DNA from: a virus
Virus record (IMG/VR): IMGVR_UViG_3300030328_003952
Location: 1-21,441 of that record
DNA: 21,441 nt
Direction: 5' to 3' (one strand)
The position numbers and the translations under genes are program-made. Shown here one piece after another: positions 7,891-13,839 of this stretch (the stretch's first letter is position 1; the number at the start of each line of letters is the position of its first letter). Below the pieces are notes generated by a model, which worked only from the letters and a program-made list of their open reading frames with translations, was not told where the DNA came from and made no database searches.

Positions 7891-8315
7891 TATTTTTGAC
7901 TACCTATATAATTAAATAATTTATCCATTAAATCTACATCTTTCATTCTTTCTTTAAAACTACTTCCCATTTCTTTTAATTTATCCATAGGAGTTGCTCT
8001 TTCTTCGTTATATAATGATTGATATTCTTCGCTGGTCATTTGTTGTTTAAAATTATCACCATACTTATCCCACATATCATATTCTCCAGTAAGCATATAT
8101 TCAGCAGGTAGTCCCATACTTTTTCTATAACCATATTTTTCAATATCTACCTCATTCATTCCTTTTTCCTCAAGTTGAATTTTAATATTTTCAGCTTGTT
8201 TTGTTTTTGGACCCTCTTCTCCATCAATTTTACCTTCATAAAGATAAAAATCTTGTAATTCTTGTTGTAGTTTTTTAATTTCTTCTTTACTTCTTATTTT
8301 TTTTTCTTGAAGCAT
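7890..8315 (-). CDS. Small protein with a peptidoglycan-binding-like N-terminus
   Basis: 141 residues. Residues 13-47 read 'IKKLQQELQDFYLYEGKIDG' followed by 'EEGPKTKQA'. This matches the PG_binding_1 pattern (LQqxLxxxgyyxGxiDGxxGpkTxxAv). The rest is Lys/Glu-rich and helical with no recognisable catalytic motif. The gene ends in TAATG overlap with the endolysin start, so the two proteins should be made together. A simple reading is that cell-wall binding and catalysis are carried on separate proteins. Alternatively it is a virion-associated wall-binding protein. The site AGGAAA lies 7 nt before ATG. The domain match is by eye and partial (about 35 residues). Confidence 0.62.
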   Translation of the reverse strand: MLQEKKIRSKEEIKKLQQELQDFYLYEGKIDGEEGPKTKQAENIKIQLEEKGMNEVDIEKYGYRKSMGLPAEYMLTGEYDMWDKYGDNFKQQMTSEEYQSLYNEERATPMDKLKEMGSSFKERMKDVDLMDKLFNYIGSQK

Positions 8316-8324
8316 AATTATTTC

Positions 8325-8540
8325 CTATTTTTTAAAAGTTTTTTCTGATGCTGAAATACCAAATGAACCAAGTGTAACCCAAACAAATGAATTATAAATA
8401 TAATCATTAACCATAAGTTCAATACCTATAATTCCCATTGCTAAATCTACAATTCCAAATATACACATAAGTGCAAATGATAAAAAACCTATAATGTTTT
8501 TTTCATTGTATTCATTTTCATCTTTAAACAATTCAAACAT
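8325..8540 (-). CDS. Holin candidate, two-TM membrane protein
   Basis: 71 residues with two predicted membrane segments, about 17-39 (IGFLSFALMCIFGIVDLAMG...) and 48-63 (IYNSFVWVTLGSFGIS), a charged N-terminus with several acidic residues and a basic C-terminal tail (EKTFKK). Size, topology and position just before the wall-binding and endopeptidase genes fit a class II-like holin, which would permeabilise the inner membrane so that the endolysin can reach peptidoglycan. No signal peptide is seen on the endolysin, so it would need such a partner. The ribosome site is weak (AAGAGA). No family signature was recognised, so the call depends on context. Confidence 0.65.
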   Translation of the reverse strand: MFELFKDENEYNEKNIIGFLSFALMCIFGIVDLAMGIIGIELMVNDYIYNSFVWVTLGSFGISASEKTFKK

Positions 8541-8552
8541 CTTTTTTCTCTT

Positions 8553-10127
8553 TTATGATATTATCCAACTTTTTGCTGTTCTTTTAGGTTTATACCATCT
8601 TGGTTTATTTTCTGACTTATTTTGTTTATAATTAGGGGGAAAAGCATGTAAATTAGCATAATATAATCCCTCAATTGTATCATCATGAGCCATTCTTGGT
8701 CCAAATGTAATGATTTCGTTAATTAAATCAAACATATTTTCTTTAAAATATAATGAACCTACACTAAAGATACCAGATAAACCTGAATAAATTCTATTTC
8801 TTTTTTGTGTACCTCCTGGTTTCTCAGGAATGACACTAATATCATATCTGTTTATTCGTCTTCTTTCGTCATTCAATGCTTGAAAAATACTACGATTCAT
8901 AGCTACATCTTCTACCGTTGCTTGTTTACAATTGTATTTTTTATATAATTCTATAATATAATCTACTACTCCCTTTTTATCCATAATAGAACCATCAACA
9001 TTTTTAGTTCCTAACGTAGGAATACTTCTATGCCTTTCGTATTCTAATACATATCTATTATTATTTGCATCAACTGCTATTACCATTATCACACTAAAGT
9101 CTGATTCTTTTGTATCAATATCTGTAGCTGGGTCGCATCCTATAAAAGTATTAACAGGAGTCTTCTGCCCATCATTGATAATATATCCAATTTTATCATC
9201 TTTATCATATTCATAATATCCTTCCCAATATTTAATATGTTTTTGTGTCCAAACTGAATCTTCTTCAGATTGTACCTGCATCATATACTCTTGATAGAAT
9301 TTTGATGGAGTACCACTATCTTGATAGAATTTCTTTTTTTCTTCTAACTTAGAAAGAGGAAACCATCCAGGCCACAAAGAGCTGCCATCTGGCAATATTG
9401 CTTTATATGTAATTACTCTCCACGCAAAATCGTCTTTACCTTTTTTTTGACGTTCGTAATTAATGATAAGATTATTGATGAAGCTATCATAATGCACAGG
9501 AGTACCATTAACCCGAAGCCTACCAGTATGAGGCTCGATAGCAGGATAAACCACAGCAGTAACGAGGTTAGAGTTTTTACTACGTGCTTCAGCTGTAATC
9601 GTGTTTGCTTCATGTTCGAAGTCATCGAGAATAATAAGGTCGTACCTCTTATGTAATTTAGCCCCTCCTCGAATCCCTGCAACATTCGATTTACTAATGA
9701 GCTTACATCCATTTTGTAATTCAACATCTTCTTCTGTCCATTTCTTTCCTTTCAAATTACCAAAGTAATATTTTATTTTATCGTTATATTCAAAGTGATA
9801 TTTAATATAGTCCATATTACCAGTACTCAGTTTTTGTGTCGCAGATACCCATGCATAAAATAGCATATCATCTTTTGGACAAAAACAAAAGTCCTTAATA
9901 ATTGAGCATTTTGTAAGCACAGTTTTCCCGTGACCACGAGGCAAAATAACCGCTAGTTGTTTTACTTCTGGGTTATCAATAGCATCAGCCATCTCATAAT
10001 GAAATGCTGGAGTTTCGCTTCGCATAAAATCGTCTGGTAAAAATAATTTACCAAAAGCAATCATATCCTTACTTGCTAGCTGTAGCGCTTCTTCTGCTTT
10101 GCTTACGTTTTGACTGTTTATGTTCAA
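8553..10127 (-). CDS. terL: Terminase large subunit (TerL)
   Basis: 524 residues carrying both catalytic domains. ATPase: Walker A PRGHGKT (63-69), Walker B LIILDDFE (164-171) with the catalytic Glu, and motif III 'RVNGTP' (205-210). Nuclease: first Asp in 'GCDPATD' (D332), second acidic group in 'VEDVA' (E407/D408) and the third in 'MAHDDT' (D482/D483), the RNase H-like triad that cuts concatemers. It docks on the portal and pumps DNA. The chosen start is TTG at 10127, with AAGGAA 6 nt upstream, because it keeps the usual N-terminal helix and 'AFGKLFLPDDF'. An ATG at 10064 just after the upstream gene's stop is the alternative. With the TTG start the gene overlaps its upstream neighbour by 59 nt. 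Confidence 0.95.
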   Translation of the reverse strand: MNINSQNVSKAEEALQLASKDMIAFGKLFLPDDFMRSETPAFHYEMADAIDNPEVKQLAVILPRGHGKTVLTKCSIIKDFCFCPKDDMLFYAWVSATQKLSTGNMDYIKYHFEYNDKIKYYFGNLKGKKWTEEDVELQNGCKLISKSNVAGIRGGAKLHKRYDLIILDDFEHEANTITAEARSKNSNLVTAVVYPAIEPHTGRLRVNGTPVHYDSFINNLIINYERQKKGKDDFAWRVITYKAILPDGSSLWPGWFPLSKLEEKKKFYQDSGTPSKFYQEYMMQVQSEEDSVWTQKHIKYWEGYYEYDKDDKIGYIINDGQKTPVNTFIGCDPATDIDTKESDFSVIMVIAVDANNNRYVLEYERHRSIPTLGTKNVDGSIMDKKGVVDYIIELYKKYNCKQATVEDVAMNRSIFQALNDERRRINRYDISVIPEKPGGTQKRNRIYSGLSGIFSVGSLYFKENMFDLINEIITFGPRMAHDDTIEGLYYANLHAFPPNYKQNKSENKPRWYKPKRTAKSWIIS

Positions 10128-10311
10128 CTTTTTCCTTGTGTAATTTTTCCATATATTTCTTAAGCTTATCTTCGTCTTTATTCATACGAATATACTTATC
10201 AATAATATTATCCATCATCATTGCATGCTGTTGTAACATTTGTATTTCCATAGCCATAGATTTTATAGCTCTTAGTATATCATGCTTTGTTAGACTTTTC
10301 TTATTTTTCAT
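10069..10311 (-). CDS. Small basic coiled-coil protein
   Basis: 80 residues, Met-, Lys- and Gln-rich. Residues 8-60 are likely one or two long helices (ILRAIKSMAMEIQMLQQHAM; KLKKYMEKLHKEKVEHKQ). The C-terminus is very basic and Ser-rich (SKRKQSRRSATASK), suggesting nucleic-acid contact. Start: ATGA overlap with the stop of the preceding 46-aa ORF, with a purine-rich AGGGGG upstream. The 3' end runs 59 nt into the TerL frame if TerL starts at TTG. No family recognised. Location between TerS and TerL suggests a packaging accessory role, but that is only inference. Confidence 0.6.
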   Translation of the reverse strand: MKNKKSLTKHDILRAIKSMAMEIQMLQQHAMMMDNIIDKYIRMNKDEDKLKKYMEKLHKEKVEHKQSKRKQSRRSATASK

Positions 10312-10448
10312 CCTTGCCCCCTGCTTCTTTTTTTATAGTATTTAGGACTAAGTTTATTTCCATACTTAGTATTATTGCTCATACCTTGTCTGGTTTTTTT
10401 CTTTGTCTTAACCCTCTTTTCAAATCCTCCGAATATTCTTCTTCTCAT
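10308..10448 (-). CDS. Tiny basic protein, 46 aa
   Basis: The frame begins at ATG 10448 and reads MRRRIFGGFEKRVKTKKK..., ending in 'KYYKKRSRGQG' before TGA, which overlaps the next ATG (ATGA). About 40 percent of residues are Lys or Arg. Short 'KxYRGQG'-ended basic ORFs of this sort are common, unannotated passengers near terminase and head genes in environmental phages (from memory of the pattern, not a search). It starts one base after the TAA of the 22-aa ORF, consistent with reinitiation; its own Shine-Dalgarno site is weak. It may bind DNA or RNA. Confidence 0.55.
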   Translation of the reverse strand: MRRRIFGGFEKRVKTKKKTRQGMSNNTKYGNKLSPKYYKKRSRGQG

Positions 10449-10517
10449 TTATTTCTTCTTTTTTCTTTTTTTTGGTCTACCGACTTTACCGCCGTATGTT
10501 CCTGGTCCTTTTGGCAT
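10449..10517 (-). CDS. Tiny basic protein, 22 aa
   Basis: A 22-codon frame beginning MPKGPGTYGGKVGRP and ending in a run of Lys/Arg (PKKRKKKK). It has a good ribosome site (GGGAG about 8 nt before ATG) and begins one base after the phosphoesterase stop. 'MPKGxGTYGxKVGRPxKK' is a motif I associate with very short phage ORFs in packaging regions. The close fit of start, site and neighbours argues that it is translated. The C-terminus looks like a DNA-binding or nuclear-localisation-type basic tail. Function unknown. Confidence 0.6.
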   Translation of the reverse strand: MPKGPGTYGGKVGRPKKRKKKK

Positions 10518-10518
10518 T

Positions 10519-11403
10519 TTAATTCTCCCAACAGTTTATTCTATCTTTAGTAAATTCCATAGTAATCCAACCCGTACGTTGAATCCCATAGAAGCTATAA
10601 CGAGCATAGTCTGCATATCTGAGGAACGACCCTCCTCTTACATACCATTTACGCTTTAGACTTTCTTCTCCATCTTCTATTGTTAATGAATCTATTGGTT
10701 TACAATACAACTGGTGGTTATGTCCTAAAAAGTAAACATCTCCATCAGAATATACTGAAGCCATCTGATTCAATTCCATGTCTCCATTTTTAGCTCCACT
10801 CTTTCCGTGTCCACTAACTAGAAACCAATCTTTTTCCCCAATAGTAATTTGAGAATATCCTGGCAATCTAAAATATGGAACATCCATTTCACTTGCTAAT
10901 GTTTTACATACATCAAAATCTAGTATATTAAAACTTCTTAGATAGTCGTGATTCCCTCCTCTTACAAATAGGCATTTATCTTGTATGGGTTGAACAAGCT
11001 TTAAAAAACTTAAATATTGTTCTTCTGGTGGGATGCCTTGTCCCCTTTGATTTATTTTATAATTAGGGGGAATCAGTTCTATCATATCTCCATTCCCAAA
11101 CCATCGTGCATTCGGGTCTTCATATATAATTTTGATTGCCTCTTGAAATTTCTTTAAATCAAATTCATTTGCTCCAACGTGTATATCAGTTAATCCATGT
11201 ATTCGTAGTTTCTCATCACTCTTTACTTGGAATAGTTTTCCAGGCTCTATGTGTTTCTTATCATACTCTTTTACATCTGAAGGTATAGGAATAGAAAACC
11301 ATTTACCGCAAGACTTACAACTAAATTGCTGCTTTACAGTTTCTTTGTTTCTCTTCTTACCCTCTTTTTTTGTTAACATGCTACTGCAATGTGGACAAAT
11401 CAT
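10519..11403 (-). CDS. Calcineurin-like metallophosphoesterase with N-terminal zinc ribbon
   Basis: 294 residues. A zinc ribbon is formed by C3-x2-C6 and C29-x2-C32. The phosphoesterase core follows with every metal-binding motif visible: D73-x-H75 (LTDIHVG), GNGD (D106), GNHD (150-153), H199 (SGHGKSG) and GHNH (227-230). The family uses two metal ions to hydrolyse phosphomono- or diesters; in phages some members process DNA ends or RNA, but the substrate cannot be read here. The zinc ribbon suggests nucleic-acid binding. It overlaps the TerS stop by 4 nt (ATGA), with AAGGAGG upstream, so it is translated with TerS and precedes TerL. A packaging or DNA-end processing role is inferred from this position. 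Confidence 0.88.
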   Translation of the reverse strand: MICPHCSSMLTKKEGKKRNKETVKQQFSCKSCGKWFSIPIPSDVKEYDKKHIEPGKLFQVKSDEKLRIHGLTDIHVGANEFDLKKFQEAIKIIYEDPNARWFGNGDMIELIPPNYKINQRGQGIPPEEQYLSFLKLVQPIQDKCLFVRGGNHDYLRSFNILDFDVCKTLASEMDVPYFRLPGYSQITIGEKDWFLVSGHGKSGAKNGDMELNQMASVYSDGDVYFLGHNHQLYCKPIDSLTIEDGEESLKRKWYVRGGSFLRYADYARYSFYGIQRTGWITMEFTKDRINCWEN

Positions 11404-12179
11404 TTATCCTCCTTGGATGTTTTTTCTGGAAGTATAGCTCTTGAGGCTCCTTCTATTTCATCAGGACTAAACCCTTGGAACATTCCTACGACTCCAGTTT
11501 CTATTTTCTTAACTTGATTACCTAATGTACCAATTGCTTTCCCTAATTCCTTTAAGGACTGCAATGCTATATTTTGGTCTTCGCTTGTATCTGCTAACTG
11601 CTTTAGGGAACCTAATATATATGCATGGTCAATTCCTAGTTGTTTAGCGATTTCTTTTGAAGTTTTTTCAATTTCGCTCATTACTCTCTCCTGTTTAAGT
11701 AAGACTACTGCTTTTTTTCTAGCCTTACCTTGGTTTGCTTCTGAAAATGCTTTCATATATGCACTTACTGCATCTTTTCCTACTGCCACGCTCGTGGCAA
11801 AAATTTTTTCTCTGTTTGTACAATTCGACCTCTCCTTTACCCTAGAGGAAGTATTCTTGATTTTGGTGCTAAATGTGTAACGATTCGGGTGTTTCTCAAA
11901 GTCCGTATCCATATTAGTTTTCTTAGAATTAATAAATGTTCCAACTATAGTTCTTACATACCCTTTAGATTGTTTATAGTTTTTAGAATCTTTTGGATGA
12001 CTAAGTTTATCAGACACTTTAAGGAGTTGAACAATACGTTTATCATCACTCAAAACCCAATCTCCCTCCTTTGCATCTCTCCATTCGGAGTGAAGTATCC
12101 CTTTGGGATGGTCCTTTAAAAACTCTTCTTTTGTATCATAGACGTAATGTCTTTTATTTCTAATTTTTTTACTTTCCAC
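11400..12179 (-). CDS. terS: Terminase small subunit (TerS) with extra N-terminal domain
   Basis: 259 residues. Residues about 118-225 read like terminase small subunits: 'TNREKIFATSVAVGKDAVSA' then 'YMKAFSEANQGKARKKA', a long helix with 'LLKQERVMSEIEK', and an oligomerisation-type helical segment 'IALQSLKELGKAIGTLG'. This is the helix-turn-helix plus 'vaxyIxxxxxxxA' layout of Terminase_2-like proteins, which recognise the packaging site and regulate TerL. Residues 30-85 form a separate beta-rich domain (EGDWVLSDDKRIVQLLKVSD; YVRTIVGTFI). The best start is GTG at 12179, overlapping the upstream gene by 11 nt; no ATG or strong ribosome site is nearby, so coupling is likely. Confidence 0.75.
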   Translation of the reverse strand: MESKKIRNKRHYVYDTKEEFLKDHPKGILHSEWRDAKEGDWVLSDDKRIVQLLKVSDKLSHPKDSKNYKQSKGYVRTIVGTFINSKKTNMDTDFEKHPNRYTFSTKIKNTSSRVKERSNCTNREKIFATSVAVGKDAVSAYMKAFSEANQGKARKKAVVLLKQERVMSEIEKTSKEIAKQLGIDHAYILGSLKQLADTSEDQNIALQSLKELGKAIGTLGNQVKKIETGVVGMFQGFSPDEIEGASRAILPEKTSKEDK

Positions 12180-12444
12180 GTTTTGCTAATTGTTTATGCA
12201 ATGACTCAATCAAATACATAACATCCTTGTGAACCCAATGTTTTATTCCATTGATTTCTATAGGTACACTATTTGTTCCCTCGGCAGCATCGGCTTCATC
12301 GTCTATAACCGTCATTATATGCTCTTCGTCTTCTAGTTCTTTAGTTAAGATGCGCTCTAGTTTAACTAGTTTCTCAATTTGACCTAAAATACGCTCTTGG
12401 TCCTCAAGAGGAAGTTTACTTAACCAATTAATTGATGTACCCAT
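12169..12444 (-). CDS. Small acidic helical protein, unknown
   Basis: 91 residues. Residues 8-45 are a likely coiled coil with heptad-like Leu/Ile spacing (LPLEDQERILGQIEKLVKLE; RILTKELEDEEHIM). An acidic loop (DDEADAAEG) follows, then a short beta segment 'PIEINGIKHWVHKDVMYLIE' and a final helix. No catalytic or metal motif. The site AAGGAA lies about 9 nt before ATG at 12444. The stop overlaps the GTG start of TerS, so the two are probably coupled. No family recognised; a TerS partner or regulator is possible from position alone. Confidence 0.6.
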   Translation of the reverse strand: MGTSINWLSKLPLEDQERILGQIEKLVKLERILTKELEDEEHIMTVIDDEADAAEGTNSVPIEINGIKHWVHKDVMYLIESLHKQLAKRGK

Positions 12445-12477
12445 ACATTTTTTCCTTGACTAACCTAATAAAACACT

Positions 12478-12514
12478 TTATCTTAGATAGCTACTAGCAG
12501 CTACTTATAGATAA
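12478..12514 (-). promoter_or_regulatory. Two-part stem-loop between the first two late genes
   Basis: Outer arms TTATCT (12478-12483) and AGATAA (12509-12514) and inner arms TAGCT (12488-12492) and AGCTA (12499-12503) give an 11-bp interrupted stem with a 6-nt loop. It lies in the 77-nt gap after the first late gene. All pairs are Watson-Crick, so it could form in either strand or as a DNA cruciform. No U-tract follows in the leftward direction. It could be a processing site, a partial terminator or a protein site. Confidence 0.45.
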
Positions 12515-12521
12515 TAGTAGA

Positions 12522-12716
12522 TTATGTAGATTTCTTTTTCTTTGGTTCTTTCTTTTTCTTTAATTGTTTACTTTGCTCTTCTTTTATTTTTAGAATTGCA
12601 GTAGCTAACAATTTTTCATTCATCTCTTGTTCTTTACGAACCTTATCTTCATATTCTTTTCTAGCTACTCCAGTAAGAGCAGAGCCACCACCTAAATCTT
12701 TACTAGTTATCGTCAT
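12522..12716 (-). CDS. First late gene: small Lys/Glu-rich protein, 64 aa
   Basis: A longer open frame reaches ATG 12818, but the start at 12716 is preferred because AAGGAG stands 6 nt before it and the extra N-terminus would cross the control region. The product begins MTITSKDLGGGSALTGVARK, a Gly/Ser-rich segment, then one highly charged helix (EYEDKVRKEQEMNEKLLATA...) and a poly-Lys tail (KKKKEPKKKKST). No membrane segment and no known motif. As the first gene of the leftward operon it could be a regulator or DNA-binding accessory protein, but nothing in the sequence proves that. Confidence 0.6.
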   Translation of the reverse strand: MTITSKDLGGGSALTGVARKEYEDKVRKEQEMNEKLLATAILKIKEEQSKQLKKKKEPKKKKST

Positions 12717-12748
12717 ACAGACTCCTTTGTTTACATCTAATCTAAGCA

Positions 12749-12766
12749 TACCCCATGTTATTTGCA
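12749..12766 (-). promoter_or_regulatory. Candidate leftward (late operon) promoter
   Basis: On the minus strand, TTGCAA (12766-12761) is followed by ATAACATGGGGTA (12761-12749) and then TAGATT 17 nt after the TTGCAA box. Two readings are possible: TTGCAA as -35 with TAGATT as -10, or AATAAC as a -10 with initiation near GGGG. The motif ATAACATGGGG also occurs on the plus strand at 13393-13403 upstream of another gene. It lies 33-50 nt upstream of the first late start codon. No terminator-like or coding explanation competes here. The exact boxes are uncertain. Confidence 0.4.
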
Positions 12767-12793
12767 ACAAAAAATTGTAGCATTTTGAAGTAG

Positions 12794-12807
12794 CCCTATA
12801 TATATAC
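12794..12807. repeat. 14-bp repeat CCCTATATATATAC, copy 1
   Basis: Exact 14-bp match to 13370-13383. Both copies lie in non-coding DNA upstream of rightward genes and close to an ATAACATGGGG motif. The repeat may be part of a promoter or a protein-binding site. On the plus strand TTGTAG lies 16 nt before the TATATA of this copy, which would also pass as a weak promoter. Confidence 0.55.
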
Positions 12808-12827
12808 ACCCACCCCATGGTAATGGG

Positions 12828-12856
12828 TTTATGATATATAACGTTTACGTTATAAA
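12828..12856 (+). promoter_or_regulatory. Candidate rightward (early) promoter
   Basis: TTTATG (12828-12833) and TATAAA (12851-12856) are separated by exactly 17 nt, a sigma-70-like layout with a good -10 and a poor -35. The start of the first rightward gene lies 52 nt after the -10. A perfect palindrome covers the spacer and the -10, so the promoter is probably controlled by a repressor or by autoregulation. Confidence 0.5.
12837..12854. promoter_or_regulatory. Palindromic operator candidate
   Basis: TATAACGT-TT-ACGTTATA is a perfect 8-bp inverted repeat with a 2-nt spacer. It overlaps the -10 box of the rightward promoter in the divergent control region. This size and symmetry suit a dimeric helix-turn-helix repressor. 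No such regulator was recognised in the window. Confidence 0.6.
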
Positions 12857-12908
12857 TTAATTTAAATTAAATCGAGTCAACAGCTACAGTCGTAGCAAGG
12901 AGAAAAGA

Positions 12909-13262
12909 ATGGAAAACATTCAAAAGGAAACTCAATCTAGTAAATCAACTAAGGAGCAGATAGCAGAATTAGAAGATGAAATTAGATTAAAAAAGCTTCA
13001 AGCCAATGCAGATCTAGGTGATAAATACATGGAAGAAGCTAAGAAGCACGTATCAGTTTCTAAAGAAGAGATACGTACAGGTAGAAATGGTCTTAAGTAT
13101 GTTATTAAACGTGATGCTAGAGATATTTCTAAAGACCATAATAAGAAGAAGATTCTTGTTACAGGTTTATATCAGAATGCAGTAAGTGCATGGAATGGTG
13201 ATTTAAATGTACAAACTGAGGAAGAGGAACTAAAAGAAATAGAAGCTAATATGAATGGTTAG
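12909..13262 (+). CDS. First rightward gene: charged coiled-coil protein
   Basis: 117 residues. Residues 10-45 form a probable coiled coil (KSTKEQIAELEDEIRLKKLQ). The middle is basic (RTGRNGLKYVIKRDARDISK) and the C-terminus acidic (EEEELKEIEANMNG). No membrane segment or metal motif. AAGGAG lies 7 nt before ATG. The gene stands alone between the palindrome-controlled promoter and a terminator, so it forms a one-gene transcript. That isolation is typical of an early regulator or host-takeover protein, but the sequence shows no known DNA-binding domain. Confidence 0.7.
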   Translation: MENIQKETQSSKSTKEQIAELEDEIRLKKLQANADLGDKYMEEAKKHVSVSKEEIRTGRNGLKYVIKRDARDISKDHNKKKILVTGLYQNAVSAWNGDLNVQTEEEELKEIEANMNG

Positions 13263-13278
13263 CAACTATAGAACAATG

Positions 13279-13308
13279 AGGTGTCTTAGGGCACCTTTTT
13301 GTTTTTTT
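13279..13308 (+). terminator. Intrinsic terminator
   Basis: AGGTGTC (13279-13285), loop TTAG and GGCACCT (13290-13296) form a 7-bp stem with one G-U pair, followed by TTTTGTTTTTTT. It lies 17 nt after the stop of the first rightward gene and should end its transcript. Confidence 0.88.
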
Positions 13309-13369
13309 ATATGATATTACTTATTGATTATGCGAAAACGGGGAATCAATGGGAGTATTAGAGTTATTA

Positions 13370-13406
13370 CCCTATATATATACTAAATGTGTATAACATG
13401 GGGATA
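13370..13406 (+). promoter_or_regulatory. Candidate second rightward promoter with repeated motifs
   Basis: After the terminator, a second copy of CCCTATATATATAC (13370-13383) is followed by TGTATAAC (TATAAC at 13392-13397, with an extended TG) and the motif ATAACATGGGGATA (13393-13406). The same ATAACATGGGG is found on the minus strand at 12761-12751 before the late operon. The element probably starts the transcript for the genes from 13455 on. Confidence 0.5.
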
Positions 13407-13454
13407 AACTAGAATTAGAATTACTTTAACCTATAAACTACATCGGAGGTATGT

Positions 13455-13610
13455 ATGTATATTAGATTAGAGAAGTCCTTGAATGATTCTTATCTTAGAA
13501 TAAGCTATCAAGGCAATGGTATGTGGTATTATCGTTGGAATGGTTTAGTTCCAGATGATAATGTTGATACTTGGACTATGATTGATATAGTCCTAGCCTT
13601 TCTTAATTGA
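13455..13610 (+). CDS. Small protein, 51 aa, unknown
   Basis: ATG at 13455 with GGAGGT immediately upstream (13445-13450) opens a 51-codon frame: MYIRLEKSLNDSYLRISYQG..., then an aromatic stretch 'GMWYYRWNGLVPDD' and 'TWTMIDIVLAFLN' before TGA. An earlier ATG at 13451 stops after four codons. The protein looks like a small alpha/beta domain with many Trp/Tyr residues; no membrane span is clear. It is the first gene after the second promoter. No homologue recognised. Confidence 0.6.
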   Translation: MYIRLEKSLNDSYLRISYQGNGMWYYRWNGLVPDDNVDTWTMIDIVLAFLN

Positions 13611-13616
13611 GAGGCT

Positions 13617-13629
13617 TTAGACAAATTAG
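13617..13629 (+). repeat. Direct repeat TTAGACAAATTAG, copy 1
   Basis: Exact 13-bp match to 13802-13814, flanking the structured block A. A shorter form, TTAGACAA, recurs at 14976-14983 at the end of block B. Confidence 0.6.
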
Positions 13630-13801
13630 GTGAAGCTTATACCTCTTATGGGCGTTCGTAGACTATGTCAAGTAGTTGAAACGTAAAGAGTCTTAGATTT
13701 AGCACAGGGTGCTTAAGTCCAGTTACGGGAGATTTAAGACGAATGAAATATTTGCACAAATCGAACATATAAATCCAGGCATTAACGTATAAGTGTAGCC
13801 A

Positions 13802-13814
13802 TTAGACAAATTAG
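13802..13814 (+). repeat. Direct repeat TTAGACAAATTAG, copy 2
   Basis: Second copy of the 13-bp repeat, followed by the leader ATAGAAAAGAGGTAAA and ATG of the gene at 13840. The same leader sequence precedes the gene at 15010. Confidence 0.6.
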
Positions 13815-13839
13815 ATAAATAGATAGAAAAGAGGTAAAA

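Larger units (their letters stand above)
13611..13839 (+). ncRNA. Structured non-coding block A
   Basis: 229 nt with no supported gene. The main element is an 11-bp helix, GTCTTAGATTT (13690-13700) with AGATTTAAGAC (13730-13740), two pairs G-U. Directly stacked inside it is a 5-bp hairpin AGCAC-agg-GTGCT (13701-13713), leaving a 16-nt one-sided bulge at 13714-13729. A smaller stem-loop has CGTT/AACG (13653-13656, 13680-13683) and ACTA/TAGT (13662-13665, 1373-76 of the same decade, i.e. 13673-13676). The block is bracketed by an exact 13-bp direct repeat TTAGACAAATTAG (13617-13629 and 13802-13814). It may be a leader element for the next gene or an independent small RNA. Confidence 0.45.

Noticed and set aside
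10073-10659. Rightward frames opposite the small basic genes and the TerL start
   Set aside because: Phe/Leu/Ser-rich shadows of Lys/Glu-rich leftward genes; no ribosome site and no promoter.
12717-12818. N-terminal extension of the first late protein to ATG 12818
   Set aside because: The start at 12716 has an ideal AAGGAG site; the extension would run through promoter-like sequence and the 14-bp repeat.
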